This document shows positions 7,562-16,065 of a stretch of 64,000 nucleotides of DNA, in pieces. The translations under genes were made by a program, and so were the position numbers. The DNA comes from a virus. Below the pieces are notes generated by a model that was not told the DNA's origin, searched no databases, and saw only the letters and a program-made list of their open reading frames with translations. Each line of letters starts with the position of its first letter. Within the stretch, counting starts at the first letter, position 1. Location: the IMG/VR virus record IMGVR_UViG_3300025917_000002, positions 1 through 64,000 of that record; one strand, 5' to 3'.

Positions 7562-10500
7562 TCATAGCTTGATCTCCTCCATCGCCCCGAGCGATTTCCC
7601 CACCGACACTTCGACTTGGCACCACAAACCCTCGGGTGCAACCACCGGATCAACCAGCACCGGCGACGGCCTTTCCATCAACGGCTTGATGTTAGCTATG
7701 CACTCATCCACAAGGTTCGACGGGCAATCGAAGACCAACGAATCGTGAATCTGGTTGCTCAGCCCGTACCGCTCGTCCCAACCTTTCTCGTACATCTCCA
7801 ACATCACATCCCGCATCATCCCGAAGGCGTCGTTCTGGACGAAGTGGGAGATCGCTGCTTCCGCGTCCGTCCCGTACTTATACTGCTGCCTCATCGCATC
7901 CCAGACCATTACGTTCCAGAACCAACGAATGAAGCCGTAGCGGCTCTTGAGATAATGCTGACGGTGTGCAAGCTCTTTTACATCCCGTTGGAACTTTACT
8001 TCGAGGGGGAACAGTGCCCGCCAGAGGTCCACCAGCTTTTGGGCTTCAGCCTGCGAGCTAATAAAGTCTTCGTGCCCTTCCCATATTCCACGAGGGCCAC
8101 GACCGAGTCCCATACCTAAAATCACAGCCTTACTTTGCTCGTTTCGTACTTCCTTGAATGTGAGTAATCTACCCTTTGGCCCTGCGTACTTCTGCTCGGG
8201 TTTTGCCCTCCACCACACCAACCGCTCTATCATCTCGGCGTCATCCATAGCAAGGAGCTTATCGGCTTTTTCCAGCTTCAAAATCTGGGTCGTGAAGAAC
8301 GAGTGCATATCACCGCGAGCGAGTCTAACGTAAGTCTTGTCCTTGCTCTCGAAGCCAAGTGTCAAGATATGAAATGACTTCCAATCTGCCTCGATCAATA
8401 GATTACCGGGGGCTGCGGTAATACACTTCCGCAATGGTTTTGCAAGGACTCCATGCTTCGGAATTTGCTGGAGAGGCGCACCGTTCCTCGTGCTCAACTG
8501 CCCATTCGCTGGCCTCGTCGTGAAGTCCGCCCGGACCCGCCCGTCCGGCCCCGGCATGAAACCACCTGTCATCGTTTCGATGTCGCCTACGTAGGTTCCG
8601 AGCATCTTGGATGGCTCGCGGTAGTCCAAGATCAGCTTGTAGAAAGGGTCCTTCGTCCGTCGGGCAAGCTGGAGCAGCGCCTTCTCGTTCACCGACTCCT
8701 CTCGGACCTTGATGCCGTTCTTCTTCTTGCTAACCACCGGCACCTGATGCCGCTTGTGCTTCGCGTAGGCCATTACCTGTTGCCAGGAACCGGGGTTGAA
8801 GTCCAACGGTTTCGACCACACCGTCTGGACGGCTGGCTGCACGTCTTCAGTTGGGGCAAACAATCCCCCCTTTCCTACATCAACTCGTAGGTCCCGCTGG
8901 ACATAACCAAGCTCCCCGAACGCCTCTTGTTCGAGCCTCGCCTTGACCGGCGCGATCAGTTCCGCCAGCCGCTTCTTGGTGAGCTTCGGCAAGCTCGGGT
9001 CGGCAGCGAGCGCCGCCTGCTGGGCCGCCACGATGTTCGGCTCAAGCTTCGCGAGCCGCTGTTTCGCCAGCTCTCGAACGTCCTTGGGCAGCCCCTTATA
9101 GTCGTCGAACTGCTGCAACGCGGCAGGGACGAGCGGGGCAAGCTCAGCGCGTACTCGCGCTATGGTTTCCTTCAGCAAAATGCCGAACGCCACGAGCTGC
9201 TCGCGGTCAACGCCGACGCCGCGCTTGGTCATCGCGTCGAGGACCGGGCGCAAGCCTCGGACGTACTTGCAATAGGTGTCCCAGACGCCGACTTTCTTCA
9301 TTGCCGCTGGTAGCCCTTGGTGGATTCTCAGCGTGGCATCTGTATCTACACAGTTCTCAACTAACCCACCCATTGTGAAAAACCGATGGGTAGGATGGTC
9401 AACTGTTATATCGTAGCGAGCACTCGCCCGTTTCGTTCTCGGCGCTATGGATAAAACCACAGTCCATTGAGCTACGTGAGTAGCAAGCCAGCCATTGTAT
9501 TGACCCCTATACTGTGGTGGTAACTTGTACTCCATTGAGGGTGGGACGAACGGGGCCACTCGGCGGCAGAACTCATATCTAGCATCGCCACACAGAGCCA
9601 CACAACCACCCTGTTTAGATCGTGGGTCTTTATAGTAGCTGACGTGTGAATCCCCAAACTCGGATTTGAACCAAGGTACTATATCCGCTAGGTTGGCAAA
9701 TCCTTGAATCGTTATCCGGGGGTTTCCTATTTGGTTGGGCTTCTTACCACCAGCCCAGTTGCCATCATCACAATACCAAATGGCTAAGGCGGCGTCAGAC
9801 GGTGGTGGTATGAAAATCTTTTTACCATTGGGGTAGAAGCGCTTTCGCCATAACGTGGGACTTACCCAAACCTCGGTTGCAAAACCGCCCGTCGAGTTGA
9901 CGCGACTACCACGAATTGGTGGATTGCTGATTGGGGGCAATACATACTTAGGCCCGTTCAGATTCTCCCGCTTCGCATCAAAGTAGGCTTCTTGTTTGTT
10001 ACAGTGTGTAAACTTAAAACGCCCACGGCGATCAACACTAGCATCGCCTAAGAGAGTGCCATGTAGTAAATCGGCACTACCCGGATTGGCGGATACTACG
10101 CTATCCCCTATGCGTAACTGGTCTGCTCGCTGCCAACCATCATCGGTCCAAATTTTGTGATCCGCAGTACAATAGATGGGCTGATCGGTTGCCTCTGTTT
10201 TTATGGAGAGCCACGGTGTTCGGCCCGTCTTACCCGACCTAGAAATACGCCGCCATCCAACCACTCTTACTGGTATGATCTGCCCTTGCTCATCCATCCC
10301 CTTTAGTATTGGCGAGCTTTTCTGTAGAACCACATCACCTATTTGGGTATTCCCCCCATCCCATAACATCAGTCGTACATCACTTGCGAGGCACCCGTAG
10401 AACCGCAGGTTTGGCCCCGCGTAGTGCTTCCAAGGGAAGGGCTGGCCGAACCAGCTCGCGACGAACTGCAAGTCCGCTGGAAGATCGGGCTGGAGCGTTC

Positions 10501-11551
10501 GCCACATGAACAACGTATCATCAATCAATCCCGCAACAGGTAGGCCAGCACGCCCAAGAATAGGATTATCGAACAGCCAAACATTATGCCCGACCTTAGA
10601 GTTAGGGAGTGCAAGGGTACGTCGAGCGACTTCGTCAAAAGGAGATATGAAAGGCAGAGCAATACCACTGCCAACTCCTGTTGAGAATTGAATGAGCGTA
10701 ATCTTCTGCCCCAGTTCTTCATTGTCCCCCTCATCCTCGCTCTTACCGGCAGAGCGATCCGTTTCGATGTCGTAGCTGATCGTCAAGGCCGGGTCGGCCT
10801 TACAGCGCTCGTAGAACGCTTCCGCGTCAGCGGGGCTGGGGTCCGTCTGGTAGCTCAACCTCGGGTCATCCATCGGGTTCAGGATGAACGGAGCCTCGGT
10901 CAGCAGCGGCTTCTCTACCCTCTTGAGCTGCCCTTCTACCTGCTCCCAACTCGCCACCGTCCTGACCTGCGCAAGCAACTTCGCAATCTCCAACGCCCTC
11001 CGAATGTCCTCAACGAACACCCTAAACAAATGCCCTGCGCCTTGCTGAATGTAGCTGGGATGGTACGTGGGAACCACGACCAGCCCATCGTACTCGACCG
11101 CTTGCAGAACGTAACCCCTCATCTTTGTGCTGGACTGGTCGGTTCCGCTCAGCCCAGTCAGGGTCCGGTGCGGGATCATGCCCATCGCGAGGACCACTTT
11201 GATTTGGGGGTGCGCGGCGATTGCTTCGCGGAAGAAATGTTTACATTTTTCTATAGCCTCAAACTCGAATGGCATCCCAAGGAGTTGATTCGCTTGGTTA
11301 GGTCTGCAACGAATTGTGTTGGTGATGAGCAAGCTCTGGCGATCTACCCCGAGCAGCTTCAGGGCACGGGCAAAGACGGACCCGGCAGCGGCCCTTGGTC
11401 GAAGTGGGAGTGCATCGTTTTCTTCATGCTGGCCGAGCGATTCTGCCATAACGCATAAGCCGCTCGTGCCATTTCCCTCTAGGTGGCTGAAGCCACCAGA
11501 GCCCGCCAAGGGGCAACCGCTCTCGGCACAATAGCTAGGTTTAGGAATCAA
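7562..11551 (-). CDS. DNA polymerase I family A with UDG-like N-domain and intein
   Basis: 1329-residue precursor. Residues 5-190 resemble family 4/5 uracil-DNA glycosylases (C-x4-C at 8-13, AESLGQHE, HPS at 164-166), an arrangement known from SPO1-like polymerases. Residues 250-386 and 734 onward form a 3'-5' exonuclease (Exo I DIETD at 261-265, Exo II GHNVWLFD at 321-328, Exo III split by the intein). Residues 970-1329 are the polymerase: motif A at Asp1056, motif B Arg1136/Lys1141, motif C HDS at 1269-1271. Motif A reads DWKSFH, with His where most Pol I enzymes have the active-site Glu. The intein (387-733) must splice out for activity. The phage replicative polymerase. Confidence 0.93.
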   Translation of the reverse strand: MIPKPSYCAESGCPLAGSGGFSHLEGNGTSGLCVMAESLGQHEENDALPLRPRAAAGSVFARALKLLGVDRQSLLITNTIRCRPNQANQLLGMPFEFEAIEKCKHFFREAIAAHPQIKVVLAMGMIPHRTLTGLSGTDQSSTKMRGYVLQAVEYDGLVVVPTYHPSYIQQGAGHLFRVFVEDIRRALEIAKLLAQVRTVASWEQVEGQLKRVEKPLLTEAPFILNPMDDPRLSYQTDPSPADAEAFYERCKADPALTISYDIETDRSAGKSEDEGDNEELGQKITLIQFSTGVGSGIALPFISPFDEVARRTLALPNSKVGHNVWLFDNPILGRAGLPVAGLIDDTLFMWRTLQPDLPADLQFVASWFGQPFPWKHYAGPNLRFYGCLASDVRLMLWDGGNTQIGDVVLQKSSPILKGMDEQGQIIPVRVVGWRRISRSGKTGRTPWLSIKTEATDQPIYCTADHKIWTDDGWQRADQLRIGDSVVSANPGSADLLHGTLLGDASVDRRGRFKFTHCNKQEAYFDAKRENLNGPKYVLPPISNPPIRGSRVNSTGGFATEVWVSPTLWRKRFYPNGKKIFIPPPSDAALAIWYCDDGNWAGGKKPNQIGNPRITIQGFANLADIVPWFKSEFGDSHVSYYKDPRSKQGGCVALCGDARYEFCRRVAPFVPPSMEYKLPPQYRGQYNGWLATHVAQWTVVLSIAPRTKRASARYDITVDHPTHRFFTMGGLVENCVDTDATLRIHQGLPAAMKKVGVWDTYCKYVRGLRPVLDAMTKRGVGVDREQLVAFGILLKETIARVRAELAPLVPAALQQFDDYKGLPKDVRELAKQRLAKLEPNIVAAQQAALAADPSLPKLTKKRLAELIAPVKARLEQEAFGELGYVQRDLRVDVGKGGLFAPTEDVQPAVQTVWSKPLDFNPGSWQQVMAYAKHKRHQVPVVSKKKNGIKVREESVNEKALLQLARRTKDPFYKLILDYREPSKMLGTYVGDIETMTGGFMPGPDGRVRADFTTRPANGQLSTRNGAPLQQIPKHGVLAKPLRKCITAAPGNLLIEADWKSFHILTLGFESKDKTYVRLARGDMHSFFTTQILKLEKADKLLAMDDAEMIERLVWWRAKPEQKYAGPKGRLLTFKEVRNEQSKAVILGMGLGRGPRGIWEGHEDFISSQAEAQKLVDLWRALFPLEVKFQRDVKELAHRQHYLKSRYGFIRWFWNVMVWDAMRQQYKYGTDAEAAISHFVQNDAFGMMRDVMLEMYEKGWDERYGLSNQIHDSLVFDCPSNLVDECIANIKPLMERPSPVLVDPVVAPEGLWCQVEVSVGKSLGAMEEIKL
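9353..10393 (-). mobile_element. Intein with LAGLIDADG endonuclease inside the polymerase
   Basis: 347 residues between Y-G and C-V-D-T-D-A of the Exo III motif. It starts with Cys (CLASDV, block A), has a TADH block B, two LAGLIDADG-like helices (LLHGTLLGDA and ALAIWYCDDG), a block F-like segment and ends VEN followed by Cys. The penultimate residue is Glu where His is usual, so C-terminal cleavage may be slow or need another residue. Insertion in a catalytic motif is typical of homing at conserved sites. Confidence 0.9.
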
Positions 11552-11781
11552 AGGTGGATTCCCCCACGCTGTCTGATATAATCCCGTAGAGCTTCCAACC
11601 CCGCGATCAGCGGCTCGATCTGGTCAAGCTCCAATTCAATACTGACGCACCGCTCGCCTGATGCCAGCCACATCTTGCCCTCGTTCTCTTCAACCCACTC
11701 GTTTGCGATGATGGTAAAGGACTCGCGGCGAGCCTCCAAGCCCAAGCGTAAACTGTCGGGGGTGTCAATGATGTAGCCCAT
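11548..11781 (-). CDS. Small hypothetical protein
   Basis: 77 residues, acidic, mixed alpha/beta, ending in a helix. Its stop overlaps the polymerase start by four bases, so the two are translationally coupled. Start preceded by GGGAG. No family recognised. Confidence 0.6.
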   Translation of the reverse strand: MGYIIDTPDSLRLGLEARRESFTIIANEWVEENEGKMWLASGERCVSIELELDQIEPLIAGLEALRDYIRQRGGIHL

Positions 11782-11868
11782 TTTGGTGCGCTCCCATCTG
11801 GCGTCGTTTCGCTAGCGGCTGTCGCCGCAAGCTCACTCCGTATATACGTCGATCAACCATCGCGTCCG

Positions 11869-12186
11869 CTACAAATCCGTCCGCAGCTTCAGCGGCATCC
11901 AACCGGGCTCGCCCTGGGGCTCGGCCCGCTCGCGCTCCGCGTCCAGCAAGCTCTGCTCGAAGCCGAGCGAGAGGCTGGTGGTGCCGTCGCCCCGCGTCGG
12001 CTCAGGCACAGCGCCCCAGTCCAACCTGCACTTAGGGCACCGGCTCTGGTGGCGCTCGGTAAGATAGTGCAAGAGGCATTGGTTGCAACGCCGCCACGTT
12101 CGGCCCACTTGGTCGATGAGTAAAGAGCTACGGTCCAGCGGTAGCTCAACCCCATCCTGTTCGTTTGCATAGGTTACACAGGTCAT
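11869..12186 (-). CDS. Small zinc-ribbon protein
   Basis: 105 residues. C-x2-C and C-x2-C pairs (CNQC and CPKC, 16 residues apart, with an intervening His) form a zinc ribbon in the middle of the protein; the rest is acidic and low in structure. GAGG eight bases upstream selects this ATG rather than one six codons earlier. Probably binds nucleic acid or protein; no specific role known. Confidence 0.6.
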   Translation of the reverse strand: MTCVTYANEQDGVELPLDRSSLLIDQVGRTWRRCNQCLLHYLTERHQSRCPKCRLDWGAVPEPTRGDGTTSLSLGFEQSLLDAERERAEPQGEPGWMPLKLRTDL

Positions 12187-12190
12187 TTGG

Positions 12191-12694
12191 TTAGTCCTCC
12201 ACAATACGCTGACGCAACGCCCGCGCCCAATGCCGCGCCCATTCCGCGTGTAGGCGTCCGCTCATATCTCCGCCCATAGCTTCAACCGCTTTCTCGATTT
12301 CCTCTTTGCTTGGCGGGGCAAACATCGGAATGTCTGGCGGATACGGTTCCTCAAGGTCGTCTGCGGCTGCTAGATAGCCTTTCACGAACTCAGGATGCAG
12401 CCCTTCTGCGGGACGGGAGAGAGATTCCAGCGCATCGCAGAGGCGCGAAATGAATTGGGCGATATGCGCTAAGAACCCACCCATTGCCTTCTTCTCAAGC
12501 GTTTGCTGCCACTCCCGCCCTTCCGCTACCAGTCCTGCTATGTCTGTGGGGAGGGGGTCAGTCGTCCGCGCATCCCACCCCGAGTTGAAGTACATACGCG
12601 CCAGCGCCTTGAGGTTAACCCCGCTGATTGCCTGTTGGACTTCTGAAGGTTCCCAGGTTGCGTTAAACGCCTCGTCGCGGTTCTTATCGCTCAT
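12191..12694 (-). CDS. Hypothetical protein
   Basis: 167 residues, mostly helical, with a conserved-looking YFNSGWDAR patch and a Pro-rich middle. AAGGAG upstream of this ATG favours it over the longer frame. It overlaps the upstream zinc-ribbon gene by four bases. Function unknown. Confidence 0.6.
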   Translation of the reverse strand: MSDKNRDEAFNATWEPSEVQQAISGVNLKALARMYFNSGWDARTTDPLPTDIAGLVAEGREWQQTLEKKAMGGFLAHIAQFISRLCDALESLSRPAEGLHPEFVKGYLAAADDLEEPYPPDIPMFAPPSKEEIEKAVEAMGGDMSGRLHAEWARHWARALRQRIVED

Positions 12695-12903
12695 CCTTGC
12701 TCCTTGCCCTTTGGCTGCTCGGTGGGTGGCTCCATCCGGCCCAAAACAGCAACCGCGCTCCGTGCTACCGAAGGCCATCGGTGATTACAATGTGGGCAAT
12801 GAACGATGGCAGCGCGAGTCTTCCAAGCGCCTTGGATTGGACCCTCAACGCGGCAACCCCACTTCCCGCAACGAGGACAACTATTATAGCCTTTTCGGGG
12901 CAT
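12691..12903 (-). CDS. Zinc-ribbon protein
   Basis: 70 residues. A zinc ribbon is formed by CPRC near the N-terminus and CPHC about 30 residues later, followed by a basic/hydrophobic stretch. GGAGG six bases before the second of two close ATG codons decides the start. Likely a small nucleic-acid or protein adaptor. Confidence 0.6.
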   Translation of the reverse strand: MPRKGYNSCPRCGKWGCRVEGPIQGAWKTRAAIVHCPHCNHRWPSVARSAVAVLGRMEPPTEQPKGKEQG

Positions 12904-13390
12904 CTCCATCCTCCTTCCCCTCTCCTGACAACTGTGGTTCGCTCAGCGCGGCAAGGGCGGCGCGTGCTTTCATAGCAGCGCAGCGATGCCCGTCTGTAAC
13001 CCCGATGCCATACTGACCGTTACCAGTTTCGGGATGGTAATAGCTAGTATGAGGGTCAGCGGCAATGGATTCCAGCCCCGCCCTCGCCTTTTCCAATGCG
13101 GCGGTGAGAGTAGCTATACGCTCCGCAGATAACGCCTCCCGCTTCGATGCTGCGCCTAAATCTTCTTGACGTAATCGTGTTTCGGCGGCGAGGGTGGCGA
13201 CTTGCTGCTCTAAATCGTGCTTTTCTACCTGTAACCGCGTAGGATATTCCGCTTGCTCTTTAAGCTGCGCATTCTCCCGCTCCAGCTCGGCAATGCGTTG
13301 TTCACACGCAACGGTATAGTCATGTAGCTCCTTGGCTGTCGGCCAAGTATGACAATCGCAGACGGCCTGTTCATTCTTTGCGCTCATCAT
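12884..13390 (-). CDS. Coiled-coil phage accessory protein
   Basis: 168 residues with a long central coiled coil (about 25-110, rich in E-L-E-R-E-N and L-E-Q-Q repeats) and a C-terminal segment with HPETGNGQYGIG. Such coiled-coil proteins with a short C-terminal globular part are common in phage early regions, with no established role. Start preceded by GAGGAAG. Confidence 0.6.
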   Translation of the reverse strand: MMSAKNEQAVCDCHTWPTAKELHDYTVACEQRIAELERENAQLKEQAEYPTRLQVEKHDLEQQVATLAAETRLRQEDLGAASKREALSAERIATLTAALEKARAGLESIAADPHTSYYHPETGNGQYGIGVTDGHRCAAMKARAALAALSEPQLSGEGKEDGDAPKRL

Positions 13391-13551
13391 CGCTTCCTCG
13401 CCTGTTGAGCTATCAGCGGCATTCCATCGTTAGGGCATAACGGGTATTCGTCCTTGCCTACTTCATTCGGGCCGATCTCTCGCTTGTATCCGCACGTTGG
13501 ACACTTGGCTATTACTACTACTTTTACACTTCGTTGCACCTTACTTGTCAT
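13387..13551 (-). CDS. Small zinc-ribbon protein
   Basis: 54 residues. CPTC and a second cysteine in LCPND, 22 residues on, suggest a degenerate ribbon with three cysteines plus another ligand. Stop and next start overlap as TGATGA. Too short for the usual ORF cut-off but supported by the coupled arrangement. Confidence 0.55.
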   Translation of the reverse strand: MTSKVQRSVKVVVIAKCPTCGYKREIGPNEVGKDEYPLCPNDGMPLIAQQARKR

Positions 13552-13744
13552 TGCTTCGCTCCTCCCCGACCTCTCCAGTCAGGTATCTCATAGCTTTCGG
13601 TACGTCGTCAGCGTCGAGCGCGATGGTAGCTTGTTCCAGCAACGCCAGAGCTTCAAACAGGCTTCGTGACGCAGTTCCCGATTGGCGTTCACCACTCTGC
13701 GCGGCGTTAAGTTCCTCAAGGGCCGATAGTACGCTTTTCATCAT
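13541..13744 (-). CDS. Small helical protein
   Basis: 67 residues, Ala/Leu/Glu rich and fully helical, no cysteines. Two adjacent ATG codons follow GGAGGG; the second may be the true start. It overlaps both neighbouring genes by a few bases. Function unknown. Confidence 0.55.
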   Translation of the reverse strand: MMKSVLSALEELNAAQSGERQSGTASRSLFEALALLEQATIALDADDVPKAMRYLTGEVGEERSNDK

Positions 13745-13989
13745 TTCCCTCCCCGGCCTTCATCCCCACGGATAACCGCCAGAGCATCATCAATCGCTTG
13801 GTTATATCTACAGTCTTCACAATCGGGTAGGAGACGGCAGATGTGCGTTATTCGTTCTGCCTCAACCGCCGCCAAGCACCGCACCTGTTCAGCGGCACGA
13901 CCAGCGTCCCAAGCATCCGCGATGTCTGGCGGTTGCGCCTGCTTACTCAGCCATGCCCAATAATCAGTATCATCTACCTCTTTGCTCAT
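13741..13989 (-). CDS. Small hypothetical protein with Cys cluster
   Basis: 82 residues, starting MSKEVDD after GGAG at a spacing of eight. The middle has C-x12-C-x5-C-x2-C with a nearby His, possibly a metal site; the rest is helical. Four-base overlaps on both sides. Function unknown. Confidence 0.55.
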   Translation of the reverse strand: MSKEVDDTDYWAWLSKQAQPPDIADAWDAGRAAEQVRCLAAVEAERITHICRLLPDCEDCRYNQAIDDALAVIRGDEGRGGK

Positions 13990-14177
13990 TTGCTTAGCTC
14001 CGTTCTTTCTATCCACCGCTTCAGTGCTGAGCGGCTGATCCTGGCGGATAAGATCACCACATTACTTTGACGTATGTAAATATTTATGGCGTGCTCCTCC
14101 TCGTACCACCACGCCTCGGTGCTGCCGCTATGGGGCTTCGCCGGATGTGGCGCACGTCGCAGCTTGCTTTTAGCCAT
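13986..14177 (-). CDS. Small basic hypothetical protein
   Basis: 63 residues. A basic N-terminus (MAKSKLRRAPHPAK) is followed by an acidic WWYEEEH patch and a helix-turn-helix-like C-terminal half ending SALKRWIERTE. GGGGAG seven bases upstream selects this start. Possibly DNA binding; not demonstrated. Confidence 0.55.
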   Translation of the reverse strand: MAKSKLRRAPHPAKPHSGSTEAWWYEEEHAINIYIRQSNVVILSARISRSALKRWIERTELSK

Positions 14178-14319
14178 CGCTCGGCTCCCCGGCCTCGGTG
14201 ATGCGATGCACAGCAATAATGTGAACGAATACGGCATGTAAACTGCCGAATCTCCTGTTGCAGAAAGTGCATCGCCTGCAATCTCGGCTTTGCTTATAAG
14301 GCCAACGATTAAGGTTCAT
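14170..14319 (-). CDS. Mini C2H2 zinc-finger protein
   Basis: 49 residues. The core reads C-x2-C-x12-H-x4-H with Phe at the fourth position after the second Cys, the classical C2H2 finger spacing that in bacteria is best known from Ros/MucR-type regulators. The frame is joined to its upstream neighbour by ATGA and overlaps the downstream gene by eight bases. DNA binding is inferred from the spacing. Confidence 0.55.
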   Translation of the reverse strand: MNLNRWPYKQSRDCRRCTFCNRRFGSLHAVFVHIIAVHRITEAGEPSDG

Positions 14320-14780
14320 GTCGTGCTATCCCCCTCGGTGATGCGTTTGGCAATCTCGCAGCGCCAGAACGTGCCGAACACCATCTTGTTTCGATGCGAT
14401 TTTTCCCATTCGTCAATTAGCTTCAAGACGGCTGTAGTATCTATTCGTCGCTGCTCCTCCCGCCCCTCAGCGCGGCCCCGCTCGTAGCCTCGCCGTTCAG
14501 CCGCCGCCTCAGCGGTTCCCAAGTCTACTAATCCGTCAATTACGCCCTCAGCGCGGCCCTGTGCGCGACCGGCTGCGTAGGCAGAAGCGGCGATTACGTG
14601 CTTCGCTCTCCGATTCCAGTTAATAATTGTGGTCGCTTTCCGAAAGTGCCAGTTCTGGGTTGCTTGGCAAGAGCCACAAAACGCCCGCCACTTATTTGTT
14701 ACATCGGAGCGCATTAGCATCACCGATTCGTCTCCGCAGAACGGACACGGCAACAGCATCTTGTCGTCACTCTTGCTCAT
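14316..14780 (-). CDS. Lar-like zinc protein (restriction-alleviation family) with long tail
   Basis: 154 residues. The first 60 match the Lar pattern: L-x-P-C-P-F-C-G, a second CGSC pair and a closing INWNRR about 20 residues on. Lar of Rac/lambdoid elements modulates type I restriction in E. coli, but most homologues are untested. The C-terminal 80 residues are helical and charged (many R-G-x-A-E-G repeats). AAGGAG upstream decides the start. Confidence 0.65.
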   Translation of the reverse strand: MSKSDDKMLLPCPFCGDESVMLMRSDVTNKWRAFCGSCQATQNWHFRKATTIINWNRRAKHVIAASAYAAGRAQGRAEGVIDGLVDLGTAEAAAERRGYERGRAEGREEQRRIDTTAVLKLIDEWEKSHRNKMVFGTFWRCEIAKRITEGDSTT

Positions 14781-14994
14781 GTGGCTCCTTTGCTGTGAGG
14801 GCGCGGATACCTCGCGTTGCGAAAACCGGATCGAACCCTTTAACCTCACGCCAATTGTCCGCTAGCCAATTCGCTGCATCCTCAATCCCCTGCTCCCATC
14901 CCCGCCGCTCTGCTTGCTCGCTGACTTCGCGTAGGGCCTTAGCTATGGTTTGCTGTTGTTGATGAATCACAAATCTATCCCCATGTGAGTTCAC
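14767..14994 (-). CDS. Small helical hypothetical protein
   Basis: 75 residues, helical, with a WEQGIEDAANWLADNW core resembling many phage accessory proteins. It overlaps the Lar-like gene by 14 bases and the upstream mini-gene by four. Function unknown. Confidence 0.6.
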   Translation of the reverse strand: MNSHGDRFVIHQQQQTIAKALREVSEQAERRGWEQGIEDAANWLADNWREVKGFDPVFATRGIRALTAKEPHEQE

Positions 14995-15101
14995 GGAATC
15001 AGGGGCGATGGCAACAACTCAGCCGCCCGTTTATCCGCCCAATCCGGCTCTGCCTTATCGGCTGCGGGGTCGGCCTGCTGGTTATCGGTTGGCTTGGTCA
15101 T
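14991..15101 (-). CDS. Mini-protein, acidic/alanine rich
   Basis: 36 residues, ending EPDWADKRAAELLP followed by a short tail. Both ends overlap neighbours as ATGA, which is the main support for translation. Function unknown. Confidence 0.5.
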   Translation of the reverse strand: MTKPTDNQQADPAADKAEPDWADKRAAELLPSPLIP

Positions 15102-15295
15102 CGCTCTATCGCCTTTCCACACGAGGGGCAGTACCGCGCATATCCGGTCAACAACTTAGTAGGGTCAACCCGTAGGATTAGGTAGATAACACACCCAACC
15201 CCGCAGTCCGCACATCTAGCGATAGCTTGAGGTGGGATCAGCACCTCGATAAACTTCTGTTCATTAGCGGCGGCTTGGGTAGCACGGTCGGTCAT
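15098..15295 (-). CDS. Zinc-ribbon protein
   Basis: 65 residues. CADC-x2-C near the middle and C-x2-C close to the C-terminus make a ribbon; a hydrophobic beta segment (VIYLIL) lies between them. Four-base overlaps on both sides. Likely a small metal-binding adaptor. Confidence 0.6.
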   Translation of the reverse strand: MTDRATQAAANEQKFIEVLIPPQAIARCADCGVGCVIYLILRVDPTKLLTGYARYCPSCGKAIER

Positions 15296-15468
15296 TGATA
15301 ATCTCCCCTGCGCCGCAGCTCAGCTACAAGTTCGTTCCATGCCTGCTTCTTGCGCTCTTGATCTTCCTCAGACTCGCCTTCGCGGTCGAAGATGCCAATG
15401 TCAGAATCAGCAGCTAAGGTTGCTGCCGCGAGTCCACACGCCCATCGTTTTGCTTCTCGTTTGGTCAT
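15292..15468 (-). CDS. Small hypothetical protein
   Basis: 58 residues beginning MTKREAKRW, helical, acidic in the second half. GGAG eight bases before this ATG is preferred to the longer frame. Function unknown. Confidence 0.55.
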   Translation of the reverse strand: MTKREAKRWACGLAAATLAADSDIGIFDREGESEEDQERKKQAWNELVAELRRRGDYQ

Positions 15469-15756
15469 TTGGTTTGCTCCGTGAGTTGGGCCAGTCTGCG
15501 CCAAGTCATCGGTACAAACACGCCAACCTTTCCATACTCCTTGTCATCTGCGGAATCATCCCACGAAGCTAGTTGAATTATCTCCGCAACGATTGGCTCT
15601 GCTGCTTCTCTCAGTTCGAGATAAGAAGCGATTGCGAGGGCCTCCTGACGCGCATACTGACGCCTCCCATGATTCCAAACAAGGTTGCGTTTGCCAGTCG
15701 CTCCAACCGAGCCACTGATGCTTATTCAGAATCTCTACCGCTTCGTTAATGTCCAT
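15465..15756 (-). pseudogene. Accessory protein interrupted by one-base frameshift
   Basis: The N-terminal part (MDINEAVEILNKHQWLGWSDW) and the C-terminal part (NLVWNHGRRQYARQEALAIA and onward, ending LAQLTEQTK) read as one phage-type protein of about 96 residues if a single base is removed near the AAA at about 15690. Total length is 3n+1. The stop then overlaps the next start as ATGA, as in the rest of the operon. Either a sequencing insertion, a real lesion or a programmed shift. Confidence 0.55.
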
Positions 15757-15808
15757 CGCTATTCTCTCCTTGGCTCATTTCTTCTTGCTCCCCTACTTAG
15801 TTGGGGCC

Positions 15809-15994
15809 TCAATCAACAAGCTCATAGTCCCGTCCCTGGATTGCATAGCCCGCACTACGACGGCTGATTCGCCCACATTCCAAACAGTGTCGCCGTTGCT
15901 TTAACCAATAACCGAACGCTTCTGGTTCTTCCCAAATAGACCAGACGTGCCAAATGTTAAACCTACAGAGCAGCCGCATTTGTTTGTCGCTCAT
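15809..15994 (-). CDS. Small Trp-rich protein with CxxC
   Basis: 61 residues with a Trp/Phe-rich N-terminal half and HCLEC near the middle, which is only half of a zinc ribbon. Start is coupled to an upstream reading frame by ATGA. Function unknown. Confidence 0.5.
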   Translation of the reverse strand: MSDKQMRLLCRFNIWHVWSIWEEPEAFGYWLKQRRHCLECGRISRRSAGYAIQGRDYELVD

Positions 15995-16053
15995 TTCTTC
16001 TTCCCCGCCCCGATGTTTTTATCCAACCGTTCTTTTAACCAGCTTGGTACTTC
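15991..16053 (-). other. Headless short reading frame
   Basis: A 20-codon stretch (EVPSWLKERLDKN and a Lys-rich end) looks like real protein and ends exactly at the ATGA of the next gene, but it has no usable start in frame. It is in frame with the gene upstream, from which two TGA codons (16066 and 16054) separate it, or would start at ATG 16058 if one base were removed. Probably the remains of a gene or a site of sequence error. Confidence 0.35.
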
Positions 16054-16065
16054 TCATATGGAGAG

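Noticed and set aside
7603-7611. Sixth CCGACACTT copy as part of an iteron set
   Set aside because: Single copy far from the cluster and inside the polymerase gene; probably chance.
10688-11458. 256-codon plus-strand frame
   Set aside because: Antisense of the polymerase N-terminal domains, which carry clear motifs.
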